DNA of 64,000 nucleotides from assembly GCA_009693045.1 (NCBI GenBank), contig SHXZ01000005.1, positions 1-64,000 on the forward strand, in the 5' to 3' direction. The translations under genes were made by a program, and so were the position numbers. The first letter of the stretch is position 1; every line of letters begins with the position of its first letter. A model generated the notes under the pieces. It worked only from the letters and a program-made list of their open reading frames with translations, was not told the DNA's origin and searched no databases. Below are positions 51,572 to 61,476 of this stretch, in pieces. Origin of the DNA: Dehalococcoidia bacterium (GTDB lineage: Bacteria; Chloroflexota; Dehalococcoidia; Lucifugimonadales; SHYT01).

Positions 51572-52311
51572 GGGTCCCTTGTGTCCTTGTTTCCTAGCCA
51601 AATGGCAAAGAAGTCGGCGACGTGGTTCCCAACGATGCTCTCATGGCCGTCGAAGAAGTGGTCGGCGCGTGGGATGGCGACCAGGTCGGCGGGCTGTGGG
51701 AGGCGGGCTACGATGGGCAGGAGCTGGTCCGGCGCGGCGATGTGGTCGCGCTCGCCCGCGACGAAGAGCATGGGGAGGGACGGCGCGCCGTCGAGGGCGG
51801 CGAGGGCGCGGGGAGGGCAGCCGATGGCGGCCACAGCGCGCACGGTGAAGCCGCGTGCAGGTGCTACTGCGACCTTGCTTTTGAGGGAGGTTTCACCCTC
51901 ACCTTTGCCCTCTCCCAGTGGGAGAGGGCAAAGGTGAGACCCCTGCGCAGCCCGCAAGGCAACGCCCGCGCCGAAGGAGTAGCCTACTAGCCCTAATTTG
52001 GCCGTGTCCACGCCCTCGGTCGTGGCCAGAAGGCGGAGCGCGGAAAGCGCGTCGTCAACTTCTTCCACGCCGTTGTCGTGCACGCCCTCGCTGCCGCCCG
52101 CGCTACGGAAGCTGAACCGCAGCGTGGCGATGCCGTGTTGCAGGAGGGCTTCGTTGACACCCATTACCACGTTGTTGTCCATGTCCCCGCCGCGGAGTGG
52201 GTGAGGATGGCAGATGACGACGCCGGGGAACGGGCCGGGGCCTTCTGGCAGTGTGATCTCGCCGCGCAAACGGAGACTCTGGCAGAGGATAGTGACGGGC
52301 CGGCGCCTCAT
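51568..52311 (-). CDS. Alpha/beta hydrolase (COG2945-like), copy 2, with inserted repeat
   Basis: The protein has 247 residues: VVICHPHPLRGGDMDNNVVM (oxyanion loop), GIATLRFSFRSAGGSEGVHDN, GLVGYSFGAGVALRAA with the serine nucleophile, GERDHIAAPD (acid) and RADHFFDGHESIVG (histidine). Compared with copy 1 there is an insert of about 20 residues just after the nucleophile helix, reading LCPLPLGEGKGEGETSL, coded by a 41-base palindromic repeat. The frame stays open, so the protein may tolerate it. The start overlaps the stop of the phospholipid synthase gene (ATGA). Confidence 0.85.
   Translation of the reverse strand: MRRRPVTILCQSLRLRGEITLPEGPGPFPGVVICHPHPLRGGDMDNNVVMGVNEALLQHGIATLRFSFRSAGGSEGVHDNGVEEVDDALSALRLLATTEGVDTAKLGLVGYSFGAGVALRAAQGSHLCPLPLGEGKGEGETSLKSKVAVAPARGFTVRAVAAIGCPPRALAALDGAPSLPMLFVAGERDHIAAPDQLLPIVARLPQPADLVAIPRADHFFDGHESIVGNHVADFFAIWLGNKDTRDP
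51898..51938. repeat. Palindromic repeat inside a hydrolase gene
   Basis: Two perfect 20-base arms, ctcacctttgccctctccca and its complement, surround one base (51918). The word belongs to the spacer repeats seen elsewhere in the window (for example caccctcaccttagtcctctccc near 32000), but here it lies within a coding frame and adds residues to the protein. Confidence 0.8.
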
Positions 52312-52916
52312 GGCGCGGCCTTGGAGCGGCCCGTGGTGCGCCAGACGTGGTACACACGGTGGACGAAGGTGACCGTGGCGAGGGCGCTGATGACGCTGAG
52401 CGCGGGCACGGGATAGCCGGCGATGAGGGCGATGCTGAGGATAAGGATGCGCTCGGCGCGGCCCGCGAAGCCCACGGCGCCCGTGACGCCCACGGCCTCG
52501 GCGCGGGAGCGGGCGTAGCTGACCATGAACGAGGTGACGAGGGCTAGGTAGGACAGAATAACTGCCCACGTGTCCCCGCTTGCTTGGTAGAAGATGAGGA
52601 GGCCGAGGAAAACTGCAGCCTCGCCGACGCGGTCGGAGACGGAGTCCAGGACTGCGCCGAAGGGCGTGGCCCGGTTGGTGCGGCGCGCGAGGGCGCCGTC
52701 CAGCAGGTCAAAGAAGCCGGAGGAGAGGAGCACGAGGCCTGCAGCGAGGAACCATCCTTTGGCCATGAGGTAGGCGGCGACGCCGGCGATGAGCAATCCC
52801 AGGATGGTGAGCTGGTTGGGGGTGACGCCGAGTCGCGCCAGCATCGTGACCGATGGCCCTTCCACGGTCTGGCTGAAGAGGCGGCGAAGGCGGGTGCGGG
52901 AGGTGGCGATGTCCAT
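52308..52916 (-). CDS. CDP-alcohol phosphatidyltransferase, PI/PIP-synthase-like
   Basis: The protein has 202 residues with about six membrane helices and the complete catalytic motif of the family: FDLLDGALARRTNRATPFG then AVLDSVSDRVGE (D-x2-DG-x2-AR-x8-G-x3-D-x3-D). Members join CDP-diacylglycerol with an alcohol phosphate. Its neighbours ino1 and pimA point to inositol 1-phosphate as the alcohol, giving phosphatidylinositol phosphate as in mycobacteria. A dedicated PIP phosphatase is not seen here. Confidence 0.85.
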   Translation of the reverse strand: MDIATSRTRLRRLFSQTVEGPSVTMLARLGVTPNQLTILGLLIAGVAAYLMAKGWFLAAGLVLLSSGFFDLLDGALARRTNRATPFGAVLDSVSDRVGEAAVFLGLLIFYQASGDTWAVILSYLALVTSFMVSYARSRAEAVGVTGAVGFAGRAERILILSIALIAGYPVPALSVISALATVTFVHRVYHVWRTTGRSKAAP

Positions 52917-52924
52917 GTCGTTCT

Positions 52925-54082
52925 CTACGCCGTCGGGGCGGGCGCGAGCAGGACTTTCTCGCCGGTCTGCTTGGCGGCGTGGACGGAGGCGTAGTAGGCC
53001 ATCACCTGGTCAGCGACGCTCGGCCAGGTGAACCTGGTGGCGAAGGTCTTTCCCGTCTGGCCCAGCGAGCGGCGGAGCTCAGGCCGCTCCAGCAAGTGCT
53101 GGATGCCGTCTGCGAGGGACGCGTCGTCCTTGGGCTCGACCAGGAAGCCGTTGACGCCGTGCTGGATAACCGCGGCGTAGCCCGCGATGCCGGAGGCGAG
53201 GACCGGCGCGCCAGTAGCCATGGCCTCGAGCAGGACGATGCCGAAGCTCTCCTTGCCGGTTGACGGCGCGCAGAAGATGTGGGCGCTGCGGTAGTAGCGG
53301 GGCAGGTCGTCGTACGGCACGCTGCCGGTGAACACGATGTCTTTCAGGCTGCGTTCGCCGATGATGCGCAAGGTGTCGCTGTCCGGGTTGCCGGGGCCGA
53401 CGACGATGAGCCGCAGGTCGGGGTAGCGCCACTTAAGGCGGCTGTACGCGGAGACCAGGTGCTTTAGCCCCTTGCGCTTCTCGGAGCGTCCGACAAATAA
53501 GAGGTTGGTCTTGCCGTCCATGAACTGGGGGAACGGTTCTACATGGCGTTGGAAGTGCTCCAAGTCAATGCCGTTGGGAATGACGTGGTAGTCGCCGGGG
53601 AACCACTGCCCCATGAAGTCGGCGGCGGGCTTGGAGACGGCGATGCGGCCGTCCAGGCGGGTCAGGAGACGCCGGAGCGGCGCTTGGGCGATGGGGTAGA
53701 AGGAACTCCGCTCGCGGTACTGGTGGAACGTGGCCAGGGTGGTGGTATTGGAGCACATGAGGGCGTACAAGGCGAGAAGCGGGACGAGCGGCTCGTGGAT
53801 GTGGACGATGTCAAAGCGGTGGTCGCGGAACAGGGCCTGGACTTTGGCGTAGCGCCAGGCCGAGAACGTGATGCGGGCCACGGAGCCTGCGGTTCGGATG
53901 GGCACGGGCCAGCCGATGGGGTAGAGGTTGGGCGTGCCAAGCTGGGCGGCGGACTTGGAGGACGGCGCGACGATGGTGACGGTGTGGCCGCGCCGCGTGA
54001 ACTCGCGGGCAAGGTGTTCAATGTGGTTGTTGACGCCGCCGGGGAATGCGAAGTCGTACGGTGAAACGAAGGCGATGTTCAT
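52925..54082 (-). CDS. pimA: PimA-like phosphatidylinositol mannosyltransferase (GT4)
   Basis: The 385-residue GT-B enzyme begins AFVSPYDFAFPGGVNNHIEH, the acceptor-side loop of PimA, continues with PVPIRTAGSVARITF and DIVHIHEPLVPLLAL, also PimA-like, and has NLLFVGRSEKRKGLKHLV and the retaining-transferase motif KESFGIVLLEAMATGAPV (E-x7-E). It should transfer mannose from GDP-mannose to phosphatidylinositol on the inner membrane face. MshA-like transfer to inositol phosphate is the alternative. Eight bases separate it from the phospholipid synthase. Confidence 0.83.
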   Translation of the reverse strand: MNIAFVSPYDFAFPGGVNNHIEHLAREFTRRGHTVTIVAPSSKSAAQLGTPNLYPIGWPVPIRTAGSVARITFSAWRYAKVQALFRDHRFDIVHIHEPLVPLLALYALMCSNTTTLATFHQYRERSSFYPIAQAPLRRLLTRLDGRIAVSKPAADFMGQWFPGDYHVIPNGIDLEHFQRHVEPFPQFMDGKTNLLFVGRSEKRKGLKHLVSAYSRLKWRYPDLRLIVVGPGNPDSDTLRIIGERSLKDIVFTGSVPYDDLPRYYRSAHIFCAPSTGKESFGIVLLEAMATGAPVLASGIAGYAAVIQHGVNGFLVEPKDDASLADGIQHLLERPELRRSLGQTGKTFATRFTWPSVADQVMAYYASVHAAKQTGEKVLLAPAPTA

Positions 54083-54284
54083 CCAGTCTCCGGGCTGTGA
54101 ACGTACAGAGAGGCCTAGGCCGATAGTACCACCGAAAAGGGGTGAACCATAAGGTAAGGGCTGCCGTGACTGCCCGTCGCGGCGCTCATGTCTGCGGGTG
54201 ATGAGCCCTCGCCCCTGTGCAGCCCACCGTCTTCGGCAAACGGCAGGGGGTGGTGTGCGGGGCCTCTGCCATGCACGGAACGCC

Positions 54285-55385
54285 CTACGGCAGTGTCAGC
54301 GGGTGGTCTGTGTTCTCGCGGCCCTCAATGAAGCTCTCCACCAGCTCCATGGCCTCTTCGTCCGGAATCTGGATGGCCGGCGACTTCATGAAGTAGGCGG
54401 CGGGCCCGACGAGCTCGCCGCTGAGGCCGCGGTCCAGCGCCAGCTTGGCGCAGCGGACGGCGTCAATGACGACGCCGGCGGAGTTGGGGCTGTCCCAGAC
54501 TTCCAGCTTGAGCTCCAGTTTGATGGGGACGCCGCCGAAGCCCGCGCCCTCCATGTTGATGTAGCAGATCTTGCGGTCCTGGAGGTACGGCACGAAATCG
54601 CTGGGTCCAATATGGATGTTGTCCTTGCCGATGTCGTAGTCCAGCATGGAGGTGACGGCGTTGGTCTTGGAGATCTTTTTGGACTCGAGGCGCTCGCGCT
54701 CAAGCATGTTGAGGAAGTCGGTGTTGCCGCCGAAGTTGAGCTGGTAGGAGCGCTCCAGTTTGACGCCGCGCTGGCGGAATAGGTGGGTGAGAACGCGGTG
54801 GGTGATGGTGGCGCCGACCTGGGACTTGATGTCGTCGCCGATGATTGGGAGGCCGCGCTCGCGGAAGCGCTGCTGCCAATACTTTTCGCGGCCGATGAAG
54901 ACGGGGATGCAGTTGACGAGGGCGCAGCCGGCGTTGAGCACCTGCTCCACGTACCACTTGGTGGCCTGCTCGGAGCCGACGGGCAGGTAGTTGATGACGA
55001 CGTCCACCTTGCGCTCGCGCAGGATGCCGACGATGTCTGCCGTGGCGCCGGGGGCTTTGACGACGACGTCGCTTAGGAACTTGCCGACGCTGTCGTGGGT
55101 CATGCCGCGCTCGACCGTCACGCCGGTCTTGGGCACATCGCAGAGCTTGATGGTGTTGTTGGGGGGGGTCATGATGGCGTCGGCGAGGTCCTTGCCGACC
55201 TTGTTGCGGTCAATGTCAAAGGCGGCGACGAAGTTGATGTCGCGGGGGTGATAGCCGCCCAGCACGGTGTGCATGAGGCCGGGGATGAAGTCGCCCTCTT
55301 TGGCGTCGCGGTAGAGGTGCACGCCCTGGACGAGGGAGGTGGCGCAGTTGCCCACCCCGATGATAGCGACGTTAATCTTGCCCAA
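54285..55385 (-). CDS. ino1: Myo-inositol-1-phosphate synthase
   Basis: The enzyme converts glucose 6-phosphate to inositol 1-phosphate with NAD. Features: [18 protein letters not shown] (Rossmann start), [43 protein letters not shown] with the active-site lysine, [12 protein letters not shown], and [19 protein letters not shown]. The start is TTG at 55385 because AAGGAGG stands six bases before it; this gives 366 residues, the size of mycobacterial Ino1. Longer readings run back into spacer. It leads an operon with pimA, the PI/PIP synthase, two hydrolases and lspA. Confidence 0.92.
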   Translation of the reverse strand: MGKINVAIIGVGNCATSLVQGVHLYRDAKEGDFIPGLMHTVLGGYHPRDINFVAAFDIDRNKVGKDLADAIMTPPNNTIKLCDVPKTGVTVERGMTHDSVGKFLSDVVVKAPGATADIVGILRERKVDVVINYLPVGSEQATKWYVEQVLNAGCALVNCIPVFIGREKYWQQRFRERGLPIIGDDIKSQVGATITHRVLTHLFRQRGVKLERSYQLNFGGNTDFLNMLERERLESKKISKTNAVTSMLDYDIGKDNIHIGPSDFVPYLQDRKICYINMEGAGFGGVPIKLELKLEVWDSPNSAGVVIDAVRCAKLALDRGLSGELVGPAAYFMKSPAIQIPDEEAMELVESFIEGRENTDHPLTLP

Positions 55386-55627
55386 GGCGCCCTCCTTACG
55401 AATGGATCGGGGATCGAACGGGATGCTGTCGAGTCGTGTTGCGCGCTCAAGGCGCTGAACGCTGAGCATTGTAGCAAGTTCGGAGGTGGCGGACAACGCA
55501 GGGCGGATGTTGGGGTTCAGCGCGCGGCGCAGAGGCAGGTGGCGATGGCGGATGAGGAGGCGCACGCACAGGAAAAACGTGGAAGGATGAGCGGAGCGGG
55601 AATGGCGGGCGCGGGCCGTAAAGCCTC

Positions 55628-55655
55628 TTGACACCGGCCTTGGTTGTGCTAGGAT
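55628..55655 (+). promoter_or_regulatory. Sigma-70-type promoter of the 16S gene
   Basis: TTGACA at 55628-55633 and TAGGAT at 55650-55655 are 16 bases apart. Transcription would start near 55662, about 60 bases before the mature 16S end. The rest of the 334-base gap 55386-55719 has no gene. Confidence 0.65.
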
Positions 55656-55719
55656 AGGGAGTCCCAGGGGCATTTAAATGTTCCTGGTGCGCACCTTAAC
55701 AGGCGAAGAGTGAGAGGAA

Positions 55720-57220
<1,501 letters not shown>

Positions 57221-57390
57221 CGGAGCACCCGGCCCTGCGCTTCGGCGCGGGTCCAACGCTCCCAGGTCGTTCGGCAGGCCCTCCCCTCGTGGGAGAGCGG
57301 GCCACCCCCTCCGGGGTCCGTGCCAGGTTCTGCCGATGGAGGGACCACTTAGCACTCCACCTTCCTCTCACTCTTGGCCTGGTAAGGATG

Positions 57391-57425
57391 AACGAGGGCC
57401 CGCCGAAAGGCGGGCCTTCGTTTTT
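57391..57425 (+). terminator. Rho-independent terminator after 16S
   Basis: A GAAA loop (57405-57408) joins 14-base arms (57391-57404 and 57409-57422) rich in GC, ending in ttttt. It closes the 16S transcript about 175 bases after the mature end. The rest of the 312-base gap 57218-57529 has no gene or tRNA. Confidence 0.85.
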
Positions 57426-57529
57426 GGCTGCGTCTGTGGCCACATGCCTGGTCGCCACCCGTGTTGTCAGCGTTCTCGTGGTATCCTGTGGAACGACGTA
57501 CCGTATGCTCGCCTCAGCAGGGGAAGCTC

Positions 57530-57772
57530 ATGATTTCTGAATACGTTCAGGCCACCTTCCGAAAAGCAAAGTACGAGCTTTTACCAAATGAGGGGAACTA
57601 CTATGGGGAAATCCCCGGGTCCCGGGGAGTGTATGTGACCGCCTCGACGTTAGAAGCTTGCAGGGAAGAGCCGCGTGAAGTGTTAGAGGAATGGATCCTC
57701 TTTCGCGTGTCAAAGAACCTGCCTTTCCCGAGGGTTGAAGGCTTGAGAATTCGTATTCAACGCGTTGCCTAA
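57530..57772 (+). CDS. hicB: HicB-family antitoxin
   Basis: The 80-residue protein reads EGNYYGEIPGSRGVYVTAS, TLEACREEPREVLEEWILF and SKNLPFPRVEGLRI, the partial RNase-H-like fold of HicB antitoxins, without an obvious C-terminal DNA-binding domain. GGGGAA lies five bases before the ATG at 57530. Its TAA overlaps the ATG of the decayed hicA (TAATG). HicB-first order is one of the two arrangements known for this pair. Confidence 0.85.
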   Translation: MISEYVQATFRKAKYELLPNEGNYYGEIPGSRGVYVTASTLEACREEPREVLEEWILFRVSKNLPFPRVEGLRIRIQRVA

Positions 57773-57990
57773 TGCCTAGTTTTGGCCCAATAAGCCGCCG
57801 CGACCTTGTGTGTTACCTCTGAGAGCTTGGTTTTGACGGCCCGTATTCTGGCGGGAAGCACGAGTTCATGGTGCGCGGCACGGTGACGCTGAGGGTGCCC
57901 AACCCGCACTAACCAGACATTGGCGTTGAGCTTCTCGCCAGAATTCTTCGGCAGGCGGGAATCAGGCGTCGAGAATGGGAGCGGTTGTGA
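57772..57990 (+). pseudogene. hicA: HicA toxin with two nonsense codons
   Basis: The frame reads FGPISRRDLVCYL, TGA (57820-57822), ELGFDGPYSGGKHEFMV then GTVTLRVPNPH, TAA (57910-57912), PDIGVELLARILRQAG and ends at 57990. Every block of HicA is present, including the GGKH loop with the catalytic histidine, so the gene decayed recently by two point mutations. HicA is an mRNA interferase with a dsRNA-binding fold. The product cannot be active as it stands. Confidence 0.85.
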
Positions 57991-58048
57991 CGCGCGCGGA
58001 ATCGCCTCCACATCTTCTGAGAATGGGCGTGTTATCCTGGAATGGCAT

Positions 58049-58124
58049 GGGGCGGTAGCTCAGTTGGGAGAGCACCTGCTTTGCAAGCAGGGGGTCGTGG
58101 GTTCGAATCCCATCCGCTCCACCA
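58049..58124 (+). tRNA. tRNA-Ala (TGC)
   Basis: The acceptor arm ggggcgg pairs with ccgctcc, the D arm is gctcagttgggagagc, the anticodon stem and loop are ctgct-ttgca-agcag giving anticodon TGC, the T arm is cgtgg-gttcgaat-cccat, the discriminator is A, and CCA is encoded at 58122-58124. tRNA-Ala(TGC) lies inside the rRNA operon in many bacteria; here it stands about 800 bases after a lone 16S. Confidence 0.96.
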
Positions 58125-58238
58125 AGCGCATGGCGAAGCCATAAATAGTTACAAGTCCCCACTTGAGAAAAGCACAACGACGCACGACACTCTGACTGGA
58201 CAGGCCGAAACGGGCCAAACATCCAAAGGGGGTGCGTT

Positions 58239-58400
58239 GTGACCATCCAGGTTGCCCGCCGTCCAAAGACCAGCGACACCCTGCCGACTCTCGTCAGCCT
58301 AACTGATAGCTTCCGGCGTTCGCTAGTTGCAACAGACTGCAGCTGGCGCACCACGGAGACGTACTTATACCAAGTCTGCGAGAGGGTGGCGGCATTGTGA
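58239..58400 (+). pseudogene. Truncated tyrosine-recombinase N-terminus
   Basis: From a GTG with GGGGGT upstream, 53 codons read PTLVSLTDSFRRSLVATD, CSWRTTETYLYQVCERVA, then TGA. This resembles the SAM-like core-binding domain of phage-type integrases (short helix, then S-x-R-T-x-x-x-Y). No catalytic domain follows; the frame ends inside the repeat element starting near 58365. Its place 114 bases after tRNA-Ala is the usual one for an integrase next to its attachment site. Confidence 0.5.
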
Positions 58401-58502
58401 AGGGCGGGTGTCGGTGGTGCCCTCTCCACGTCAAGTGGAGAGGGGCAGGGGTGAGGCGTGCTCCGAGTCAAAACCGCCACCTTCTCGCAGAGTGGGTCTA
58501 AC
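58365..58502. repeat. MITE-like palindromic element F
   Basis: Inverted termini: tataccaagtctgcgagagg on the left and the complement of ccttctcgcagagtgggtct on the right, sharing about 18 of 24 bases in complement including ggtggcgg. The centre has ccctctccac (58420-58429) and its complement (58435-58444). The element interrupts the integrase fragment. Its ends resemble those of element A at 30604. The remainder of 58125-58540 carries no other gene. Confidence 0.65.
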
Positions 58503-58540
58503 ACCTGCCGCACCCTTCGCTTCGCTCAAGGGCAGGCTCT

Positions 58541-58922
58541 GCCCGTGCAGCCCCAGTCGCATCTCATCGGCGAAGCCTACCGGCACTCCTCGCCTCATCC
58601 CTGCTTCGGTGAGCGCCTGCGTGTGCCTCCCCTTTTCCTAGGCTGCTTGAGCCTCGGGGTCTGCCGTGACTGCCCTTGGTCGTGGGACCTTGGGGTGGAC
58701 CCAAAACCGCGCCAGCACCGCGTAGGTCCCTGGGTAGCTGTAGGTGACTCCGTACTCCCGCTGGCTCCACCCCTGCGCTTCTCCGTAGGTCCGAAACGCT
58801 CCGGCGCCGGCCTCAGCGACCAGTGCCTTCTGGCGAAGCTCGGCGTCTGTTGTGCTCCCGTACGGCGCTTCGTATAGAGGGCTCAGGTTCGGGTGTAGCC
58901 GGCTCAAGTCTGTCCGTGTCAT
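58541..58922 (-). pseudogene. IS630-family transposase fragment
   Basis: From 58922 the frame reads ELRQKALVAEAGAGAFRTYG, EAQGWSQREYGVTYSYPGTY and VHPKVPRPRAVTADPEAQ, the winged-helix region of IS630 transposases. A TAG follows at 58638, but the frame goes on after it with TEAGMRRGVPVGFADEMRLG, the start of the DDE domain, and stops matching near 58541 where a dispersed spacer repeat (cacccttcgcttcgctcaag) begins. No terminal repeats of the IS can be seen. Confidence 0.7.
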
Positions 58923-59088
58923 GGCACACTCTCTGCGTCACCGTACCACACTTGTCAAGTTTCACGCTCGGTAAGGTCTTGGCAGCACGCGAGGCGCTAC
59001 GTGGTTTGGGTGGGTTCCTTCCCAAGGTGCGGTAATCATTTGTGCCATGTATTGCATGAAGACTATCGCTGGATTGAGCAAGTGCGTG

Positions 59089-60237
59089 CTAGCTTGATGA
59101 CTTGTTCGAGTGCGCGGCCAGGCGAAATGCCTCGTAATAACGTTCCGCGGCCACCGAGTGGTGGTACTTGGACACGAACGCCTTTCGCGCGAGTAGCGCC
59201 TTGTCTCGGGACCAGTCGCGATTTTCAGCCAGCTTGCGCAGCGCTCCAACGACACTCTCTTCAGAGGTTGGGTCCGCAGTGGCCCCGTATTCGCCAAGCA
59301 ACTCGCCGTGGGGGGTAAAGGAAGGAGCCAAAAGCGCGCACCCCTGCGCCATCGCCTCTCGGAACGCTCGCGCAAGCGAGTCACGCTTCGCTGGCATGGC
59401 GAAGATGTGGGACTCTGCCATTAATTGATAGACCTCTCGCTGCGTAATGTTGGCCAGGTGGCGCACATCGTCTGGCAACGGCACCGGACCGTCGCGAAAG
59501 TTTGAGACCACCGTCAGAGCGAGAGGAAAGTCTCGTTTCAGGATTTCATACGCTCTAAGCAACTCTGGCAGTCCTTTGACCCTTGACTCGTTCGCGACAA
59601 ACAGGACCTTGATTGTGGGCGATGCGAAAGCCTGGAATTTTCGGACGACCGCATCTTCCGAAGTGGGTTCACACGCGGGCAGGATATGCGGCACGACAAT
59701 GCCTTTATGAGCGTGCTGCGGAAATCGCTCCTCAAAGTGTTTGAACGAAACCTCGTGGCGCACGACAACAATCGTGGCCCTCTTGACCATCCATTCAGGA
59801 ATGTAGCGAAGGCGGTCAGCCAATTTTCTGTACGTGGGAATTCCGGAGGGGTGGAAATCAACATCCAGCACCATCGGGACGTTCAGACTATTCACGGGAT
59901 ACAGCATCAGCGTAAAGACCACGTCGGGGCGAGCTGCTCGCACGTGAGAGTCGGGGACCCATACGAGACGACGGGTGTAGTGCCATGCCTTGGCCAAGGT
60001 ATCTGAGGATGCAGGCAGGTGGGTTCTCCACAGTGCGGCGGCGGCGGCATACGACGCGTTCGCCTGGATGGTCGCAAGCCGGGATTGCCAGCGCGTAAAC
60101 TCCACAGGCGCTTCCCACCGCTGCTCCGTAAGAAGCCGGTAGGCGAAGATGTCTGAGTTGCGCCGCCCTACAAAGTATTTGGGGGGGGTGAGGAGCATGA
60201 CGCGGAGGGCGCCCCGTTGGCGAGCAGTTTCAGCCAC
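59089..60237 (-). CDS. GT-B glycosyltransferase (GT4-like)
   Basis: The protein has 382 residues. The first domain contains LDVDFHPSGIPTYRKLADR and the second IKVLFVANESRVKGLPELLR, then HIFAMPAKRDSLARAFREAMAQG, which resembles the donor-site E-x7-E region of family 4 with serine at the first position. No membrane anchor. Acceptor unknown. It is the last gene of a minus-strand group with PIG-L deacetylase, carbamoyltransferase and methyltransferase, separated from them by the carbamoyltransferase remnant. Confidence 0.75.
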   Translation of the reverse strand: MAETARQRGALRVMLLTPPKYFVGRRNSDIFAYRLLTEQRWEAPVEFTRWQSRLATIQANASYAAAAALWRTHLPASSDTLAKAWHYTRRLVWVPDSHVRAARPDVVFTLMLYPVNSLNVPMVLDVDFHPSGIPTYRKLADRLRYIPEWMVKRATIVVVRHEVSFKHFEERFPQHAHKGIVVPHILPACEPTSEDAVVRKFQAFASPTIKVLFVANESRVKGLPELLRAYEILKRDFPLALTVVSNFRDGPVPLPDDVRHLANITQREVYQLMAESHIFAMPAKRDSLARAFREAMAQGCALLAPSFTPHGELLGEYGATADPTSEESVVGALRKLAENRDWSRDKALLARKAFVSKYHHSVAAERYYEAFRLAAHSNKSSS

Positions 60238-60346
60238 TGCGGCTCTCGCACTGGAGCCCCGTAGGCAAGCTGACGGACACGCATTGCTCCTTCACCCCTC
60301 AGGCCAATCCTCTCCAGGAGACGAGGATGCGGAGGGGTCGTCTTGT

Positions 60347-60730
60347 TTAATGTTTCACGGCGATATCGCCGCCAATGGCTATGGCGTCCATGCCCGTCTT
60401 GAGGAAGCAGCCGATGGCCTCCTGTGGCGTGCGTATGGCGTGCGTACAATCGGCCCGCCCTTCACGCTGAAAGAAGTAGTGAGGAGTGCGAGCAGGCCGA
60501 TCGGATCGCCAAAGGGGTTGATCAACGTGCAGTATCGCGGGTTATCCCGCCGCCTGACCGGTCTGTACGCGGCAGCGCCGTCCATGTGTGCAGCACGGCC
60601 GGGATCCTGCTCCGCGTCTCAGGCTTGTTCACGCTTGTCAGGATCACAGGCGGTCGGAAGACTGGATTCACCGGGTACTCGTTCTTTCGCTCCTGCAGCA
60701 GCAAAGGGCAGGAGGGACGTCACGGCGCGG
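60347..60730 (-). pseudogene. Decayed C-terminal copy of a carbamoyltransferase
   Basis: Three frames in turn match the end of the intact gene at 61477-63210: LLQERKNEYPVNPVF and NKPETRSRIPAVLHTW in one, YRPVRRRDNPRYCTL and LTTSFSVKGGPIVRTP in a second, and TPQEAIGCFLKTGMDAIAIG in the third, ending at TAA (60347). At least two frameshifts separate them and the N-terminal two-thirds of the gene is missing. It is best read as a partial duplication or deletion remnant of a related transferase gene. Confidence 0.75.
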
Positions 60731-60766
60731 AGAGGCCGCTGCGCCTGTGTCATCCGTATCCTCCGC

Positions 60767-61474
60767 CTATTCCTCTTGAGTGGTGGGTAGGGGCAGTAGT
60801 GTGTTGGCCAGCAATTTGACCGGCTCAAAGCCTTCCGCGGCTTCCGTCCGCACTTCGGCGCCGCGCAGGCGCGCCCGCCACTCCCACTGGCCGAAAAACT
60901 TGTCGCCGCCCAGGCGCTCGTATTCGTCCTTGTGAGCGCGGATGCCCTGCAGCTTCAACTCCAGGTACCGCGAGATGTCCACGTAGACGCTCGGACGGAA
61001 TGGGGTGGTGGAGACCGGCGGCCGGCCTGGTTGAGGCTCAAACATGAGGATGTTTTGGTAGTGTCGTGCCGCCGAGATGACGGCCTTGGCCGTGTTCTGG
61101 TGGTCTTGTTGGTTGTCCTCCATCCAGTGCGTGATGATGAGGTCAGCGTGGCGGTCGTCAAACACGCGGTTAAGCGGCTGGATGGAGTCTTTGGAGTAGG
61201 GCACCTCGTTGTTCTGGAACGGTAGGAGGACGGTGTCGGCTGTTCCCAAAACCTTGGCGCCCTCCAGCACGTCCCGTCCGCCCTCCGGACGGAACGTGCG
61301 TCCGAAGTGGTCCACCGAGGGCGTAGTGGTCATGACGACCAACGTGATGCGGGCGCCAAGGTCGCGCAGGAGGGCAAGGGTGCCGAAGCAGCCAAGCTCA
61401 AGGTCATCAGCATGCGCCCCGACGGCCACGACGCTGCGGATTCCATGGGGAACCTTCGCCGGGCGGGAGGTCAT
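60767..61474 (-). CDS. PIG-L/LmbE-family deacetylase
   Basis: The protein has 235 residues from the ATG at 61474 (AAGGAG five bases upstream, overlapping the stop of the preceding gene). The zinc site is AVGAHADDLELGCFGT near the start (A-H-x-D-D) and HWMEDNQQDHQNTAKAV further on. Family members remove N-acetyl groups from sugars such as GlcNAc-inositol derivatives. Here the substrate is probably a sugar of a glycan or glycolipid; the linked carbamoyltransferase and methyltransferase suggest step-by-step decoration. Confidence 0.85.
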   Translation of the reverse strand: MTSRPAKVPHGIRSVVAVGAHADDLELGCFGTLALLRDLGARITLVVMTTTPSVDHFGRTFRPEGGRDVLEGAKVLGTADTVLLPFQNNEVPYSKDSIQPLNRVFDDRHADLIITHWMEDNQQDHQNTAKAVISAARHYQNILMFEPQPGRPPVSTTPFRPSVYVDISRYLELKLQGIRAHKDEYERLGGDKFFGQWEWRARLRGAEVRTEAAEGFEPVKLLANTLLPLPTTQEE

Positions 61475-61476
61475 GC

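Noticed and set aside
57820-57822. Selenocysteine at the TGA of hicA
   Set aside because: The position is a non-catalytic Arg/Lys site in the family and a second stop (TAA) follows.
57962-58513. Long minus-strand frame containing GADGIRTHDPLL and SQLSYRPM
   Set aside because: This is the well-known false translation of the antisense strand of tRNA-Ala; the rest matches nothing and spans a repeat element.
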